A DNA stretch of 64,000 nucleotides from the NCBI RefSeq assembly GCF_018143015.1, contig NC_054741.1, positions 65,260,697 through 65,324,696 on the forward strand, written 5' to 3'. Made by a program: the position numbers and the translations under genes. Under the pieces are notes generated by a model. That model had not been told where the DNA came from and did no database searches. It saw only the letters and a program-made list of their open reading frames with translations. Source of the stretch: Lytechinus variegatus. Lineage: Eukaryota; Echinodermata; Echinoidea; Temnopleuroida; Toxopneustidae. Below are positions 13,001 through 23,298 of this stretch, one piece after another (within the stretch, counting starts at the first letter, position 1; each line of letters begins with the position of its first letter).

Positions 13001-16000
13001 ACTCCGTTCCGCATGAAACCGACTGAGAGTGGGGTAGGGCTTACTCCTATAATGACCAGGGCTCTCAAGAGGAAATTCAGGGTGAGTTACTTTCCACAGC
13101 CAATGCTCTTTTTTTATAAAGCCCAGTGCATACTATGTGATCCGATACGACACGATTGTTTAATAAATCATGTTTTGCATTAAATGTTCCAAGAAGAAAA
13201 TATAGTTTGGCATAATGTTAGGACCAACAAAATCATAATTTTACTTTGCGACAAGCCCCTTGGTCATAGCAAAGCCCAAATCTGCTTCAAGTTGCAGCAG
13301 ATGATGACATCATTATGATTTGGCTTTGAATTTGGTTTTATTCCTACAATGAGGCTCAAACTAGAATGAGTTTTTCAGTAGTCCTACCACAATTCTGAAC
13401 TCTAATCACTTAAATTGTATTGGTTGTAATGTCCAAATCAAGATACAATTACTTTGAAATTCGAATTGCAGTGAATCACAGAGTGTGTGCCGGGGCTTAA
13501 TATCCATTGAGATATCCATCTTTCTTTTATATCCCTCTTTAGAAGAATGCAGGGGTTAAACTTTATAATGTGCACTATTTATGCTGCTGCCACTGTTTGT
13601 ATCATATGTTCTCTTGTGAGCTTGCACGTTTACATGTACATGTAGGTCACATTTCTCAGTGGATTCCTTTGAAATTTGGTATGTAAGTGTATAATCTCTA
13701 AACCTTTAACGTTTCAATTTGGTGATTCTGCCTCTGTTTTGGTTCAAAGGTTTATTTTTTTGTGGATGGCCTCATTGGCCTGTTAGTGTGTATGTGCTTT
13801 AGGACGCATTACTCAATATATTCTTTTTAAATTCTGTGAGGGGGTCATTTTTGCACAATATGTAGTAGAAGTCTGTATGAGCTAAGGTACGATATTGAGA
13901 AAACTCTCTTGTACAAAGAAATCAGGATTGCAAGTCATGAAGCATCTGTACCGATCAGATGCAAGGATTTCAGTAGCTAATAATGCTTGGTGGTGAGAAA
14001 TCACTTATAAAGTGCTTCAAAGTTGTCATGAAATATTTTAGTGATGTTACAATTTTTTATGCCCCCGCAGACAAAGTCCGAAGGGGGCATTAAGCGTTGC
14101 CCCTGTCCGTCCGTCCCCCAACTTGGTTTCCGCACTCGAAAAATATTAAATGGATTTAAAAAAATTTTGTGTGTATGTAGATGACACCAAAATACAGGCT
14201 AAGTTTGAATTTGGAGTCTGCAGGTCAAAGGTCACAGCTCATTAAATATGCAAATTGGCTCAATGTTGTAAATTATATTGGTTTCTTCACGATATTAAGT
14301 TTAATCATATAGAATGAATTTCTGATCACGTTAAGCGGGGGCATCTGTGTCCTTTGGACACATCAAATTTCAAGTTGTAATATTATTTTGTCATTATCAT
14401 CATCGTCATCACAGAAAACATATATTATAATCATCATTATTCATGAATTTTTTTCTTAAAGCTTGGTAGGTTTAGTATGTTTTGATTTTTCTTGTCATTG
14501 TTTGTAGAGTGTGACTACTCCTCCATCACCTTGGAGCAGGCATGCCTCACCTAGCAGTAGTGATACATCACCATTCACACCACCAGGTATTAGATTCTGA
14601 GACTAAACACCATCAAGACGTGACTACATATCAGGCTTGCCTCATCTAGCAGTAGTGATACATAGCCATTCACAGTGCCAGGTATTAGATTGTGAGGCTA
14701 AACGACGACTTCCAAATGAATATTTTGTGACTATACAGCAAGCTTTCCTCACCTAGCAGTAGTGAAATGCCACCATTCAGACTGCCAGGTGTTAGATTGT
14801 GAGACTGACCTTCAACCCCTCCATCATTTCAGATGATTTTACAATGAAAAATCAAAATCAGTTGTAACTTTCTAGTGTATTTCTGCACTTCGTAGAGACA
14901 GGTAGACATGCCCATGCTAAAGTACTGAGAAGTCTTTCTTGTGCTGACTACTGTACATGTTTGATTTGAGGACATATGATTATTTTGGTTATAGGAAATA
15001 GGGTACAGCGGGCAATCTGCCTAACAGTCACATATAGGGGAAGGCGGGGTAAGTTGAGAATAGGGGCAAGTTGAGCCACCACACCCAGGCCAATAATGAA
15101 TGAGTCAGACATTGTGGTGGTGTCATGTATTGATGACCCATTTCATAACCCTTTTCCCAACCATATTGTTTTCGACTTTGAAACAAAAAGTACTTTTTTC
15201 GACGGAAAAATACAAATTTCAGCCCAAAAAGTAAAAAAGGGTGTAAAATGGAGGAGTGCTTTTTACCCACACACGTCTTTAAATATAATTAATAAAGAAA
15301 TAAGAACAATATTGTTAGTCCAGGTATGGATTTTCATTCTTGTCATTGTCTTTTAAATGATGGATGCATAAGAAATGTGTGGATGTGAAAATATGGCATT
15401 AAATTCGGACTGGGGTACTTTGAGCCAGCCAACATGGGGCAAGTTGAGCCATGGAAATTCTTATGGTAATAAGAATGAAAAATTAAAAAGCCATTGATAT
15501 GCAGGCAGAAAGGTGTAAATTCACATGACAGTTCTTTTACTTTTAGAGGATGTTAGTATTTATAGAGAATTAGCAAGTGAAAAGACTTGAAATAAAAAAA
15601 AAATTGACATGCTGCTTCTTCCCGCATACATTTTGTACATAGTTTTTGTGGCTCAACTTTCCCCAGAAGGTGGCACAACTTACCCCACATATGGGGCAAG
15701 TTGAGCCATTTGACATCGTTTTTTTTCAAAGGTCACAGTGAATTTCAGTGTGGGAGTAGAAAGTTATACATAGGTGAAAAATATTTCCAAAGAATCAAAC
15801 TTAAAGCCAAGGTACTTATTTCTACAATATTATTAGTCATATCAATTCTAACATGCAAAATGCAAAAAGTGTTACAACTTGCCCCGCCTTCCCCTACACT
15901 CAAAAGGTCTAGAACTATAGATTGGGTTCACAGAGCCTATTTTGTGCTTTTAACCCTAAAACTAGGGGGGAACCACCCCCCCCCCCCTGAGATCTTGGCC

Positions 16001-19000
16001 GCTGATCTCTGAAAATGGGCATGTGGGATGTACAATCTGCAAATCTGTATGGTTAATTTTCCCAAAATAAGATTTCTGAAAAATATGAATTAATTTATGC
16101 ATAAATCATACTTTTTGCTCTAATTCACTATAAAAAGCTCTTAGAATGTTAATTTTTGTGTAAATATTCTTTATACCATTGCAAACAATTACAAATGAAA
16201 AAAATCGTGGTTTGAAAATGAATTTGCTATGAATTTGATTGTTTTATGAATTGCTTATGTATTTCTTTGTATTTCGACACATTTTGTTTTTCTTTTCTTT
16301 TTTTAACCAAATTTATTGCAGAGCCTCTTTGAAACATAATTATGCTAAAAGTTATGCTGATGAGTTCTGAAAAATTAACCATACAGCTTCGCAGATTACA
16401 TCCTACACTCTTATCATGCCAATTTTCATGGTGATCGGCAGCCGACATCTCAAGGGAAGGGATTCTCCCCGATCATATAACACCCCAAAAAGCCTGGTCT
16501 GGTTAGGGTTGAATTGAGTCAAAGAATGCAACTTGTACTGTATGAATAAAGACAAGCACTTCAGCATAGGAACCTATTACAGGCCAGGCACTATGTGCTT
16601 GTCTTACTTGGCAGACAAGACAACTACATGTAGCTGTACATATTTGATTGAATTCAAATTATTTAATGGGTAGTCCTGGCTGAATATAATGATATCTAAA
16701 TCAATGAGTAAAATTCACAGAGAAAAACACTGAAAATGATCTTTTGATAATGAATATCAAGAGATATTGAATTGTAAAATTCAGCAATATTATGTGAAAG
16801 CAGTTATATGAATGGTGTAACAAATATTTAATGGCTGGGCTGATGATGTTACGGTTCATAACTGTTTGAAACCAAGCCAGGCTATGCTGATTTCAATGGG
16901 GCTGATAAGGTATTCATGCAACCCCATCCTCACCAATTTTTGGCTGTAAATTTTTGCATGCTCCACCTAGACATAGCACCAAAGACCGGAAATTCTGACT
17001 GGAATACCAGTACTCCAAAAGTGATGCCATCTCTCAGTACTCCATGGTGTATTCTTAGATAAGTGAAACTTTTACAGATCTTTGCAGAATTTGCAATGGT
17101 TTTTACTACATTTAAAGCATATTGTAACTTTGTTCATATACTGCGATGTGAATACCATTGGTCTGTGATAATAACTCCTGTTGGAATATTTTCAATATTT
17201 TTTAACAGAAGCTTAGCTAAAACTGCATTAGCAGTCTGGTCTGGTAGTTTCCTTCTTCCACAAAATTATTTTGTTTTGTTATTGACCATTGATCTGCTTA
17301 AAGCATGCACTTCTGCATATAAAATCATATCTATAATGTTGATGTGATTATCATTTAGCTGAATATCAAAGTTAGTTGATACGATGTCATTAAGTTATCT
17401 CAACTTTTTATACAATCTCATTAAAATTGTAGATCGTGTTTCATAACTTCTACATGCACTTAAATCTTATTGTACATTTTATTGTATTTAAAGCGTACTT
17501 GCTAAAATATTTTGCAAACATTTGACAATACTTTAGTGATTGCAGGCATTGGTATATTAAATGCAAATATAACATATCTAAAATGTCAACTTTCTATGTA
17601 CATCTTTTTACATTGTATTCTTCCGATGTATCATGAATGGTCATCATGTAAATATTTCTTTTCTAAAAAATATACTCATTTTCTATCAATATGATATGAT
17701 TATGTACTCAAGAAACTTCTATATTTTTTTATATTTTGCTTCTTATAATTGCATGTTAATTAATCCTATAGTGGACAATGAAGGTTGGTTAAATGAGTTT
17801 ATAACTTAAATTGTTTCCTTTAGAGATGTTTATGATGTTAATGTTTTGTTTTAACCCATTGAGGATTGGTTTCTCCTGTAAACACACTTGTAGTTTATCT
17901 CTGTTCTCAATGCTATCAATCACACAAATCATGAGGTAACATGTATTTTGATTGGACAGAGACACCCCTCAGGTCAAAATAAATGCAAAGGTTTTTTGTG
18001 TTTATTATTTTTTTTTTCATGATTTAAATCAATAATTTTTCAGTGCACATGTAATATCATTGCTCACCTGAATTTATACATTTGTAGCTGTTGTCTGGTG
18101 ATACAGGCCTATTACAGTAGTACAAATATACATGATTTTATTTTTCATATGTGAAGTAACCTGGTTTTGGTAGCAGTAACTTCCTGGGAAATCAATTCCT
18201 TAATCATTGGTGTTGTTTGATAGCTTAATGACTGGTAGCTATTCATGCAAATTAATCTTTTACCAATTACAATTACATATATGCAAATTGTTATTCTATA
18301 AGTCATTGAAATTGGAAAAGATCTAATAATTTTGGTGTGGAAACTAAACAAAGATACACATGGATGTTTCTCTTGTCTCAATAATAAGAAATGTAAATAG
18401 AATTCTTCCTTAACCATATGTCGATGTTCACAGTACTAATCATGAATAATATTGCTTAGTAGTTTGCAGCATAAATTGTATACGATGGCAGCTTATACGC
18501 AAATAGTATTGGTGCTTATAAAGTGTAAAGTAAGTTGTTATTAAAGTTTTATTTATTTGTTCAGTTAATTTTCTTAGTTTTGAAATGTATCATTATTCTA
18601 AAGTTGCAATAAAAAAGCTCTATATATCTGAGCATTTGGCTATGATCCTCATTTTTTTAGACATAATTGTTTGTGTACTTTCGACGTTCACACATTGATA
18701 CATTATTTTAATTTTTTTATTAATTTTTTTTTTTGGGGGGGGGTTGGTTAAGATCTGTAAGGGTTTGGAGTTGCTGCATGAAAATTGTGTTTGAATGCAA
18801 ATGAATGGCTTAAAAGCACACATTTGGGGCTTTCAATTTATTTCTCTGATTTGCCTTCAAACTCCAGTTGTCAGGGGTATTAATAGATATACTTACAGTG
18901 TTCGCAGATGAAGTTGTCTCTCCCCCCCCCTCTATATATATGTTTCTTTGTCTCGGTAGATCCATGTGTGTGTATATTTGTGTATGAGAGTGTTGATATA

Positions 19001-19942
19001 AGAGTATCTTATTCAAAGCTTGATGAAAACTAAATTGTTTCATTATTTCAATTAGTTTTTGTTGTGATTTTTTAAAAAGACTTTTCCAACGTAAAGGTTA
19101 GGAAAGTACTAGCCTGCTATGCAGACTCTGAATGGCTCGTGAAGTGGGATCTGCAGCTGGTTTGCGAAGGGCGAGCGAAGCGAGCCATTGCAGCTCCAGT
19201 AGACCTAGTCTGCTATGCAGACTCCTTGAATCAGCTGTGATACACACCCTGCAGATGGTGGGTCTACAGTTGTAGACTAGGAAAGTACATGTAATGATCA
19301 AAGTCTTGTTGGTACCCATTACCAATATACTCACCTTTTGAAATTAATTTTTTTCTGAAATTTTAGTGTGTTATAAAAGGGGAGGGTGCAGGAACACTCC
19401 AATTGGTCACATGATGTTAATTTAGATATTTCATTGGAATATATAATCCAAGTAGCAAATGAAGACATAAGGGTAACTTTTCTTGTAGTTGATTATCAAG
19501 CATGGGCCAGGGAGGGAGGGGGGTGGGCTCAGGGTCCACATTGTTCATAAAATGTTGCATTGTGCCTCTCCTTAATTAGAGGTTATCCTCCTCTTTTAAC
19601 ATTTTTGTACTTTACTTATTTATTTATTTTGGGTGGGGGGGGGGGCTTATTTGGAAAGTAAGAATATTTTGGGGTTTCTTTCTGGATATATTTGGATGCA
19701 GTTTCTCTTTGTGGAGTGGTAAACTTGTATCTCTTTTTTTCTGCGTGTCTACAAAATCTTGCAATCGCTGCTCAGTTTCCATGTGTTCCCACTCCCACAA
19801 AGCCCTTGATTCGCCCCTTGTTGATAGCATCAAGGATTGCAGACACTCAAGATGGGCACGTTCCCAGAGAAGGCGGAGCTTGGATGAATTATCTATACTA
19901 GTTCCTCCTCAATGGGCGGAGCACATGGAAAATGTAAACTGA
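7041..19942 (+). CDS. PRR11: PRR11 homologue (proline-rich protein 11), 8-9 coding exons
   Basis: Coding exons by GT/AG sites and matching phase: 7041-7216, 8327-8510, 10215-10343, 10993-11301, 11873-11950, 12197-12327, 12931-13081, 14508-14586, 19776-19942 (467 residues). If exon 8 is not spliced it reads to a stop at 14598-14600 (416 residues). Human PRR11 is 360 residues. Motifs that match my memory of human PRR11, in order: a Trp-rich stretch (SWLAVAG, NWWKTK); FPSRVYRREL followed by a short coiled-coil-like segment; SSCSHCC; a long polyproline tract in exon 4 (about residues 210-245); VTLSDLQAVQLKK; RSPGGTP; GLTPIMTRALKRKF. The last exon carries RRRSLDEL, resembling the human SSFDEQ tail, which favours the nine-exon model. 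The family is associated with cell-cycle progression and actin/chromatin functions in vertebrates; its role here is inferred. The start is the first ATG after an acceptor, and the proposed upstream exon puts an in-frame TGA just before it. Exons 1-7 are firm; the C-terminus is less sure. Confidence 0.88.
7526..8215. mobile_element. GGCGGGGTAAGTTG-family TIR element, right-truncated
   Basis: It begins AGGGAAAGGCGGGGTAATTTGAG, and repeats GGGGCAAGTTGAGCC and ATGGGGCAAGTTGAG like the complete copy at 15039-15895. The right TIR is not visible. It lies in PRR11 intron 1. Confidence 0.65.
8610..8971. mobile_element. MITE, TAAAGCCAC...GTGTGCCCTGG type
   Basis: Inverted ends AAAGCCACGTGCACAC and GTGTGCCCTGGTGTTTA, about 360 bp. 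It resembles 10561-10918 and 13118-13500 in layout and size. All three are in PRR11 introns. Confidence 0.55.
9073..9825. mobile_element. piggyBac-like MITE, 753 bp, TTAA duplications
   Basis: TTAA at 9069-9072 and at 9826-9829 flank ends CCCTATCTAGGCC and GGCCTAGATAGGG, which are perfect inverted repeats. TTAA targets with CCCT ends are the hallmark of piggyBac. G/C-runs follow each TIR. No transposase ORF. Confidence 0.8.
10561..10918. mobile_element. MITE, 358 bp, TA duplications
   Basis: Ends AGGGCCACTGCACACCTT and AAGGTGTGCGGTGGCCT are inverted repeats, with TA on both sides (10559-10560 and 10919-10920). It lies in the PRR11 intron just before the polyproline exon. Confidence 0.7.
13118..13500. 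mobile_element. MITE, AAGCCCAGTGCA type
   Basis: Inverted ends AAAGCCCAGTGCATACT and GTGTGTGCCGGGGCTT. Same style as 8610-8971 and 10561-10918. In PRR11 intron 7. Confidence 0.55.
14059..14370. mobile_element. ATGCCCCCGC-ended repeat
   Basis: ATGCCCCCGC at the left and GCGGGGGCAT at 14335-14344 form inverted ends, with TCCGTCCGTCC and GGTCAAAGGTCAC inside. Exact ends are uncertain. Confidence 0.45.
14533..14815 (+). repeat. Tandem triplication of the PRR11 exon 8 tail
   Basis: Three units share CCTAGCAGTAGTGA...CCAGGTRTTAGATT...TGA: about 14548-14600, 14641-14695 and 14750-14803, spaced roughly 100-110 bp. Unit 1 is the coding exon. Unit 2 has an in-frame TAG; unit 3 is open but its nearest upstream acceptor is in the wrong phase. 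Confidence 0.7.
15039..15895. mobile_element. GGCGGGGTAAGTTG-family TIR element, complete copy (~857 bp)
   Basis: The ends GGGGAAGGCGGGGTAAGTTG and CAACTTGCCCCGCCTTCCCC are inverted repeats flanked by TA. The interior repeats GGGGCAAGTTGAGCC in both orientations. It has no transposase ORF and serves as the reference copy for the nested one at 26639-29370. Confidence 0.75.
15954..16508. mobile_element. piggyBac-like MITE, second copy (555 bp)
   Basis: TTAACCCTAAAACTAGG at the left and TGGTTAGGGTTGA at the right. The right TTAA has decayed to TTGA. The interior (GATTACATCCTACAC, GCCAATTTTC, GACATCTCAAGGG) aligns with the copy at 9073-9825. Confidence 0.65.
16668..16850. mobile_element. Decayed MITE related to the GGTCCRGGCTG family
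   Basis: GGTAGTCCTGGCTGAATAT and AGTAAAATTCACAGAGAAAA resemble the left end of 43075-43656. Only a divergent left part is present. Confidence 0.4.
16850..19100. other. Long AT-rich stretch within the proposed PRR11 intron 8
   Basis: No exon, RNA gene or clear repeat is seen. It contains homopolymer and TA-rich tracts only. Confidence 0.4.
19776..19942 (+). CDS. PRR11: Proposed last coding exon of PRR11
   Basis: A pyrimidine-rich tract and CTCAG acceptor precede position 19776. The exon is open for 54 codons to TGA at 19940-19942, and its phase (2 leading bases) fits the phase-1 end of exon 8 at 14586. It contains RRRSLDEL, which resembles the conserved Ser-Phe-Asp-Glu tail of human PRR11. 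A possible ATTAAA polyadenylation signal lies at 19975-19980. The implied intron is about 5.2 kb. If wrong, PRR11 ends at 14600. Confidence 0.55.
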
Positions 19943-20666
19943 CACAGGTCCTTTGACACGATCTTGAATGACAGATTAAAGATGTAGGGAAAGAAAGACG
20001 AAAAAAGAAATGTATTTGTGTGTGGGGGCGTGCAAAGTAAGAAAAAGAGAGATATTTTTTGATGGCAAAATGTAATCGTTTCTACACACGCGCATAAATG
20101 CTGCCTTCCCTTTTACGAGTTGACCCATCAATTTTAAAACTTACATTTTTTATTGAAAATTTTCACAAATTTGACTATAAGTGTACACGAAGTGCTTCAA
20201 TTTCACTTGAGAAAAGGCAAAAGCGCCCCCATGTTTAGCTCGGTCTCGATCTTTGCTAACTCGCTTTCGAGTATCTTTGATAATTTCTATGCCTCTTGCC
20301 CCCAACAATTTCTGCGTAAAGCAATGCCCCACTCCCCCATCTCTCTCTCTCTCTTCTGATCACACACTTTTATCCATTAATTTTGCACTGAAATCTTCAA
20401 TTACGCCTAGAACGTGGACTGAAAAGAGATCCCCGAAATCTACAAAAAACGGAGATATGTTGTGAAATCAGTCCAGGCTACTAAAAACTACTTAAAAATA
20501 TAAGCAGATTTTATACACTACCTTACAAAAAATTGATGTGATACAGTTTCGACAGATTCTTTATTCAATTCTGTTTTGTTCAGTTTATATGACATCGACT
20601 CATGTTTATGCACAGTTTGATATTTCACGTAAAAATTTCGAGTATTTTTTATGACTTTATTTTGTT

Positions 20667-20905
20667 GAGCGTTGTGGCTCAGTGGATTAGTCTTCTGACT
20701 TTGAAACAGGGTCGTGGATTTGAATCCCAGCCATGGCGCAATTTCTGTCAGCAAGGAATCTATCCACGATGTGCTGCACTCAACCCAAGTGAAGTAAATG
20801 GTATACCTGAAGGAATTTATTCCTTGAAACGCTGTGAGAACAACCGGACTAGACTTGCTTTGCCGGGGTAATATAGGAGCTCCTTGAACATTATGTGGCC
20901 GCCTA
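20667..20905 (+). mobile_element. tRNA-derived SINE
   Basis: The A-box-like TGGCTCAGTGG is at 20675-20685 and the B-box-like GGATTTGAATCC at 20716-20727, followed by the body shared with 5960-6240 (CAGCCATGGCGCAATTTC, CCACGATGTGCTGCAC). The ORF across it is not a gene. Confidence 0.75.
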
Positions 20906-21820
20906 TACCCTAAATCATAGTTATTGAAGGTAAAATCTTCTCTGCTCAAAATAGTCGTATTCATACAATTGGAATGATTAGGCTTGTAATGAATATTTTA
21001 AAAATGATTCAGATCCGAAAAAATGAATCCAAGGCCACTAATGCTATATGATTCCGGTCAAAATTCACACAATCCGATTAAATCGACCTTAAACAGAGTC
21101 AATTTAAAATAATTCCATTTATAACATGGCATCGAATAGGTTATACACACGTACTCGAGTAAATAAGAGAAAAAGGTTGCGATTAAAACACATGTCGTTT
21201 GAAAATAGCGTGACGAAAATCTTAGTGAGATAAAGACGTGCCCGATTTTCAATGCGAAGTTAAGCTTATTGCGTCAAACGATTTTTTTTTAATGAACTAT
21301 ATACAGCGTGAATGGGATTTCAATTTTATTCATTTATTATATTTGAACAGATAGGATAAAAAGCTATTAACAAAATAAATGTATTGGGAGATTAAATGAA
21401 TAATATATCAAAGGGTGCAAATTGAGATATAATGAACAGTTTCTGAAAGATTACAAAAGAGTGGACCAAGCAGGCTCTAAACTAAAAAAATCTATAAAAA
21501 ATGAAAAAGATTTATTCGATTCAAATAGTGTTAAAAGACGATTTCCTTGGTAATTTTCTCACTTCCAAGATATTAATAGAACACCACTGACGTACATCCG
21601 AGGGTGGGGGATATACCCCCCCCCACACACACACTTTTCAGAGAAAGAGAGAAGGGGGAGATAATGACATATTATATAAATATATATTGATCATCAAATT
21701 ATTTATACAATATTGCATGAATTTGTATGTAAACCTTGTTATAAACGATTTAATCGGCCGAACTTTGCATTTAAAAAAAACCCCGCAGAATTTCTCTCGC
21801 AGTATTTCGCTCCCGCACTT
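20906..21820. other. Intergenic, nothing recognised
   Basis: AT-rich sequence with a CA/GA-rich tract near 21600-21660. No gene or clear repeat boundary is seen. Confidence 0.4.
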
Positions 21821-22414
21821 AAAGGTCAAGTACATCCCAGAAAATGTTGATTTGAATCAAACGAGAAAAATTAAACTAGCATTACGCTGAAAATTTAATC
21901 CAAATTGGATGTAAAATGAGAAATTTATGACATTCTAAAGATTCGCTTAATTTTTTTTCACAAAATAGTTATATGCTCCACTAAGTGACATGCAAATGAG
22001 AAAGTTGATGACGTCCCTCACTCACTATTTCTTTTTTTATTGTTTGAATTATACAATATTTCAATTTTTACAAATTTGACGATAAGGACCAACTTGACTG
22101 AACCACAAAATGTTACGAAAATTGTAATTCCACATATTTAGGGAAGAATAAAATTCTCTTCACATGACAGTGAGGAGAAAAATTAGAATATTTCATATTT
22201 CATTTAATAAAATACAAAAGAAATGAGTGGCTGATGTCTTCAGTTGCCTCATTTGCATACCGACCAGGATGTGTTTTGAGAAATTAAGCGAAGTTTTAAA
22301 ATGTCATAACTTGCTTATTTTGCATCCGATTTTGATGAAACTTTTAGTGTTATTCTTCTTGATTTTTTTTGAGAAAAATTCAAATCAACCTTTGTTGAGG
22401 TGGACGTGTCCTTT
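21821..22414. mobile_element. MITE with AAAGGTCAAGT...GACGTGTCCTTT ends
   Basis: The left arm AAAGGTCAAGTACATCCC...TTGATTTGAAT and the right arm ATTCAAATCAACC...GACGTGTCCTTT are inverted. The interior matches 3517-4034. Confidence 0.6.
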
Positions 22415-22564
22415 TATTTTACATTTAAAGTTAGGCAATGGAAAATTTCTGCGTTTTTGTCTTATTGCAAAGATTACAGTCCGCGTTGCTTGACTAATGA
22501 TTATAATAATGAGTTATTTATGAACAAATTTTGAATTTGATTAGAACTTTGATCATAAACAACC

Positions 22565-22815
22565 TTATAATAATAATAATAATAACGTTTTATTTACCCA
22601 GGGTAGCCACTTCAGTTAAGAAACTGCTCTACCAGCAGACCCTGCATAACATATTATGATATTATTACCCTTCTCCAATCTAAATGCTGAGCGCCAAGCA
22701 AGAAGGCAGAAGGTCCCGTTTTTATAAGTCCTTAGTATGACTCGCCGAGGATCGAACCCACGGCCTCCCGTTCATGAGGCGGACGCTCTACCATTGAGCC
22801 ACCATGCCCGGTTAA
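22565..22815 (-). mobile_element. tRNA-derived SINE on minus strand
   Basis: The minus strand reads CATGGTGGCTCAATGG (A box), then GTGGGTTCGATCCTCGG (B box at 22749-22758), and ends in a TTATTATTATTA tail. The tRNA-like head resembles a real tRNA, but the attached body and tail mark it as a SINE. Confidence 0.75.
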
Positions 22816-23227
22816 CATAACCTTAACATAAACTGGCATGAACATGAACATATACCACCCCATGCTTCAAGGGAAATATACTAATTACATTTATCAAACC
22901 ATTTAAGTCAACTTATAGGGTACCGAAATTCCATTATAATAAATAACTATCTTTAGCATTTCAAATGCAAATTAAGCTTTAAAAGATGAATTGTTGCTTC
23001 ATCTCTGAATATATACCATTTTAATGTCTAAAAATCTTTCGTTTCTGCAATCGTGATAGAAACAAACAATTAAATGCCTCCCTATTAATTATAAAATTCT
23101 TGGAGAATTAGACCCTAGGAGATATTTGCTGAAAATCTTATAAGGTTATTTTGAAAACAAGTATCATGATTAAATCCTCTTTTGATAATTAATCTAGTGT
23201 GTGCTGGGAATTTGATGAATGGGAAGG

Positions 23228-23235
23228 TATAAAAA
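23228..23235 (+). promoter_or_regulatory. TATA box of carboxypeptidase A copy
   Basis: TATAAAAA lies about 70 bp upstream of the ATG at 23299, a normal distance for a short 5' UTR. Copy B has TATAAATA at the matching distance. Confidence 0.6.
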
Positions 23236-23298
23236 GAATGAAAAGGGACGTTATAAGAATCTTTAGGTTGTGTGAATCGGGGCGATAGATTCTACAAG

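Noticed and set aside
14631-14815. Extra PRR11 exons in the two downstream repeat units
   Set aside because: Unit 2 has an in-frame stop, and the acceptor before unit 3 is in the wrong phase for exon 7.
20602-20871. 89-codon plus-strand ORF
   Set aside because: It falls across a tRNA-derived SINE.
22745-22812. tRNA gene on the minus strand
   Set aside because: A- and B-box-like blocks are present but continue into a SINE body and TTA-rich tail; a similar layout is seen at 20667 and 5960.
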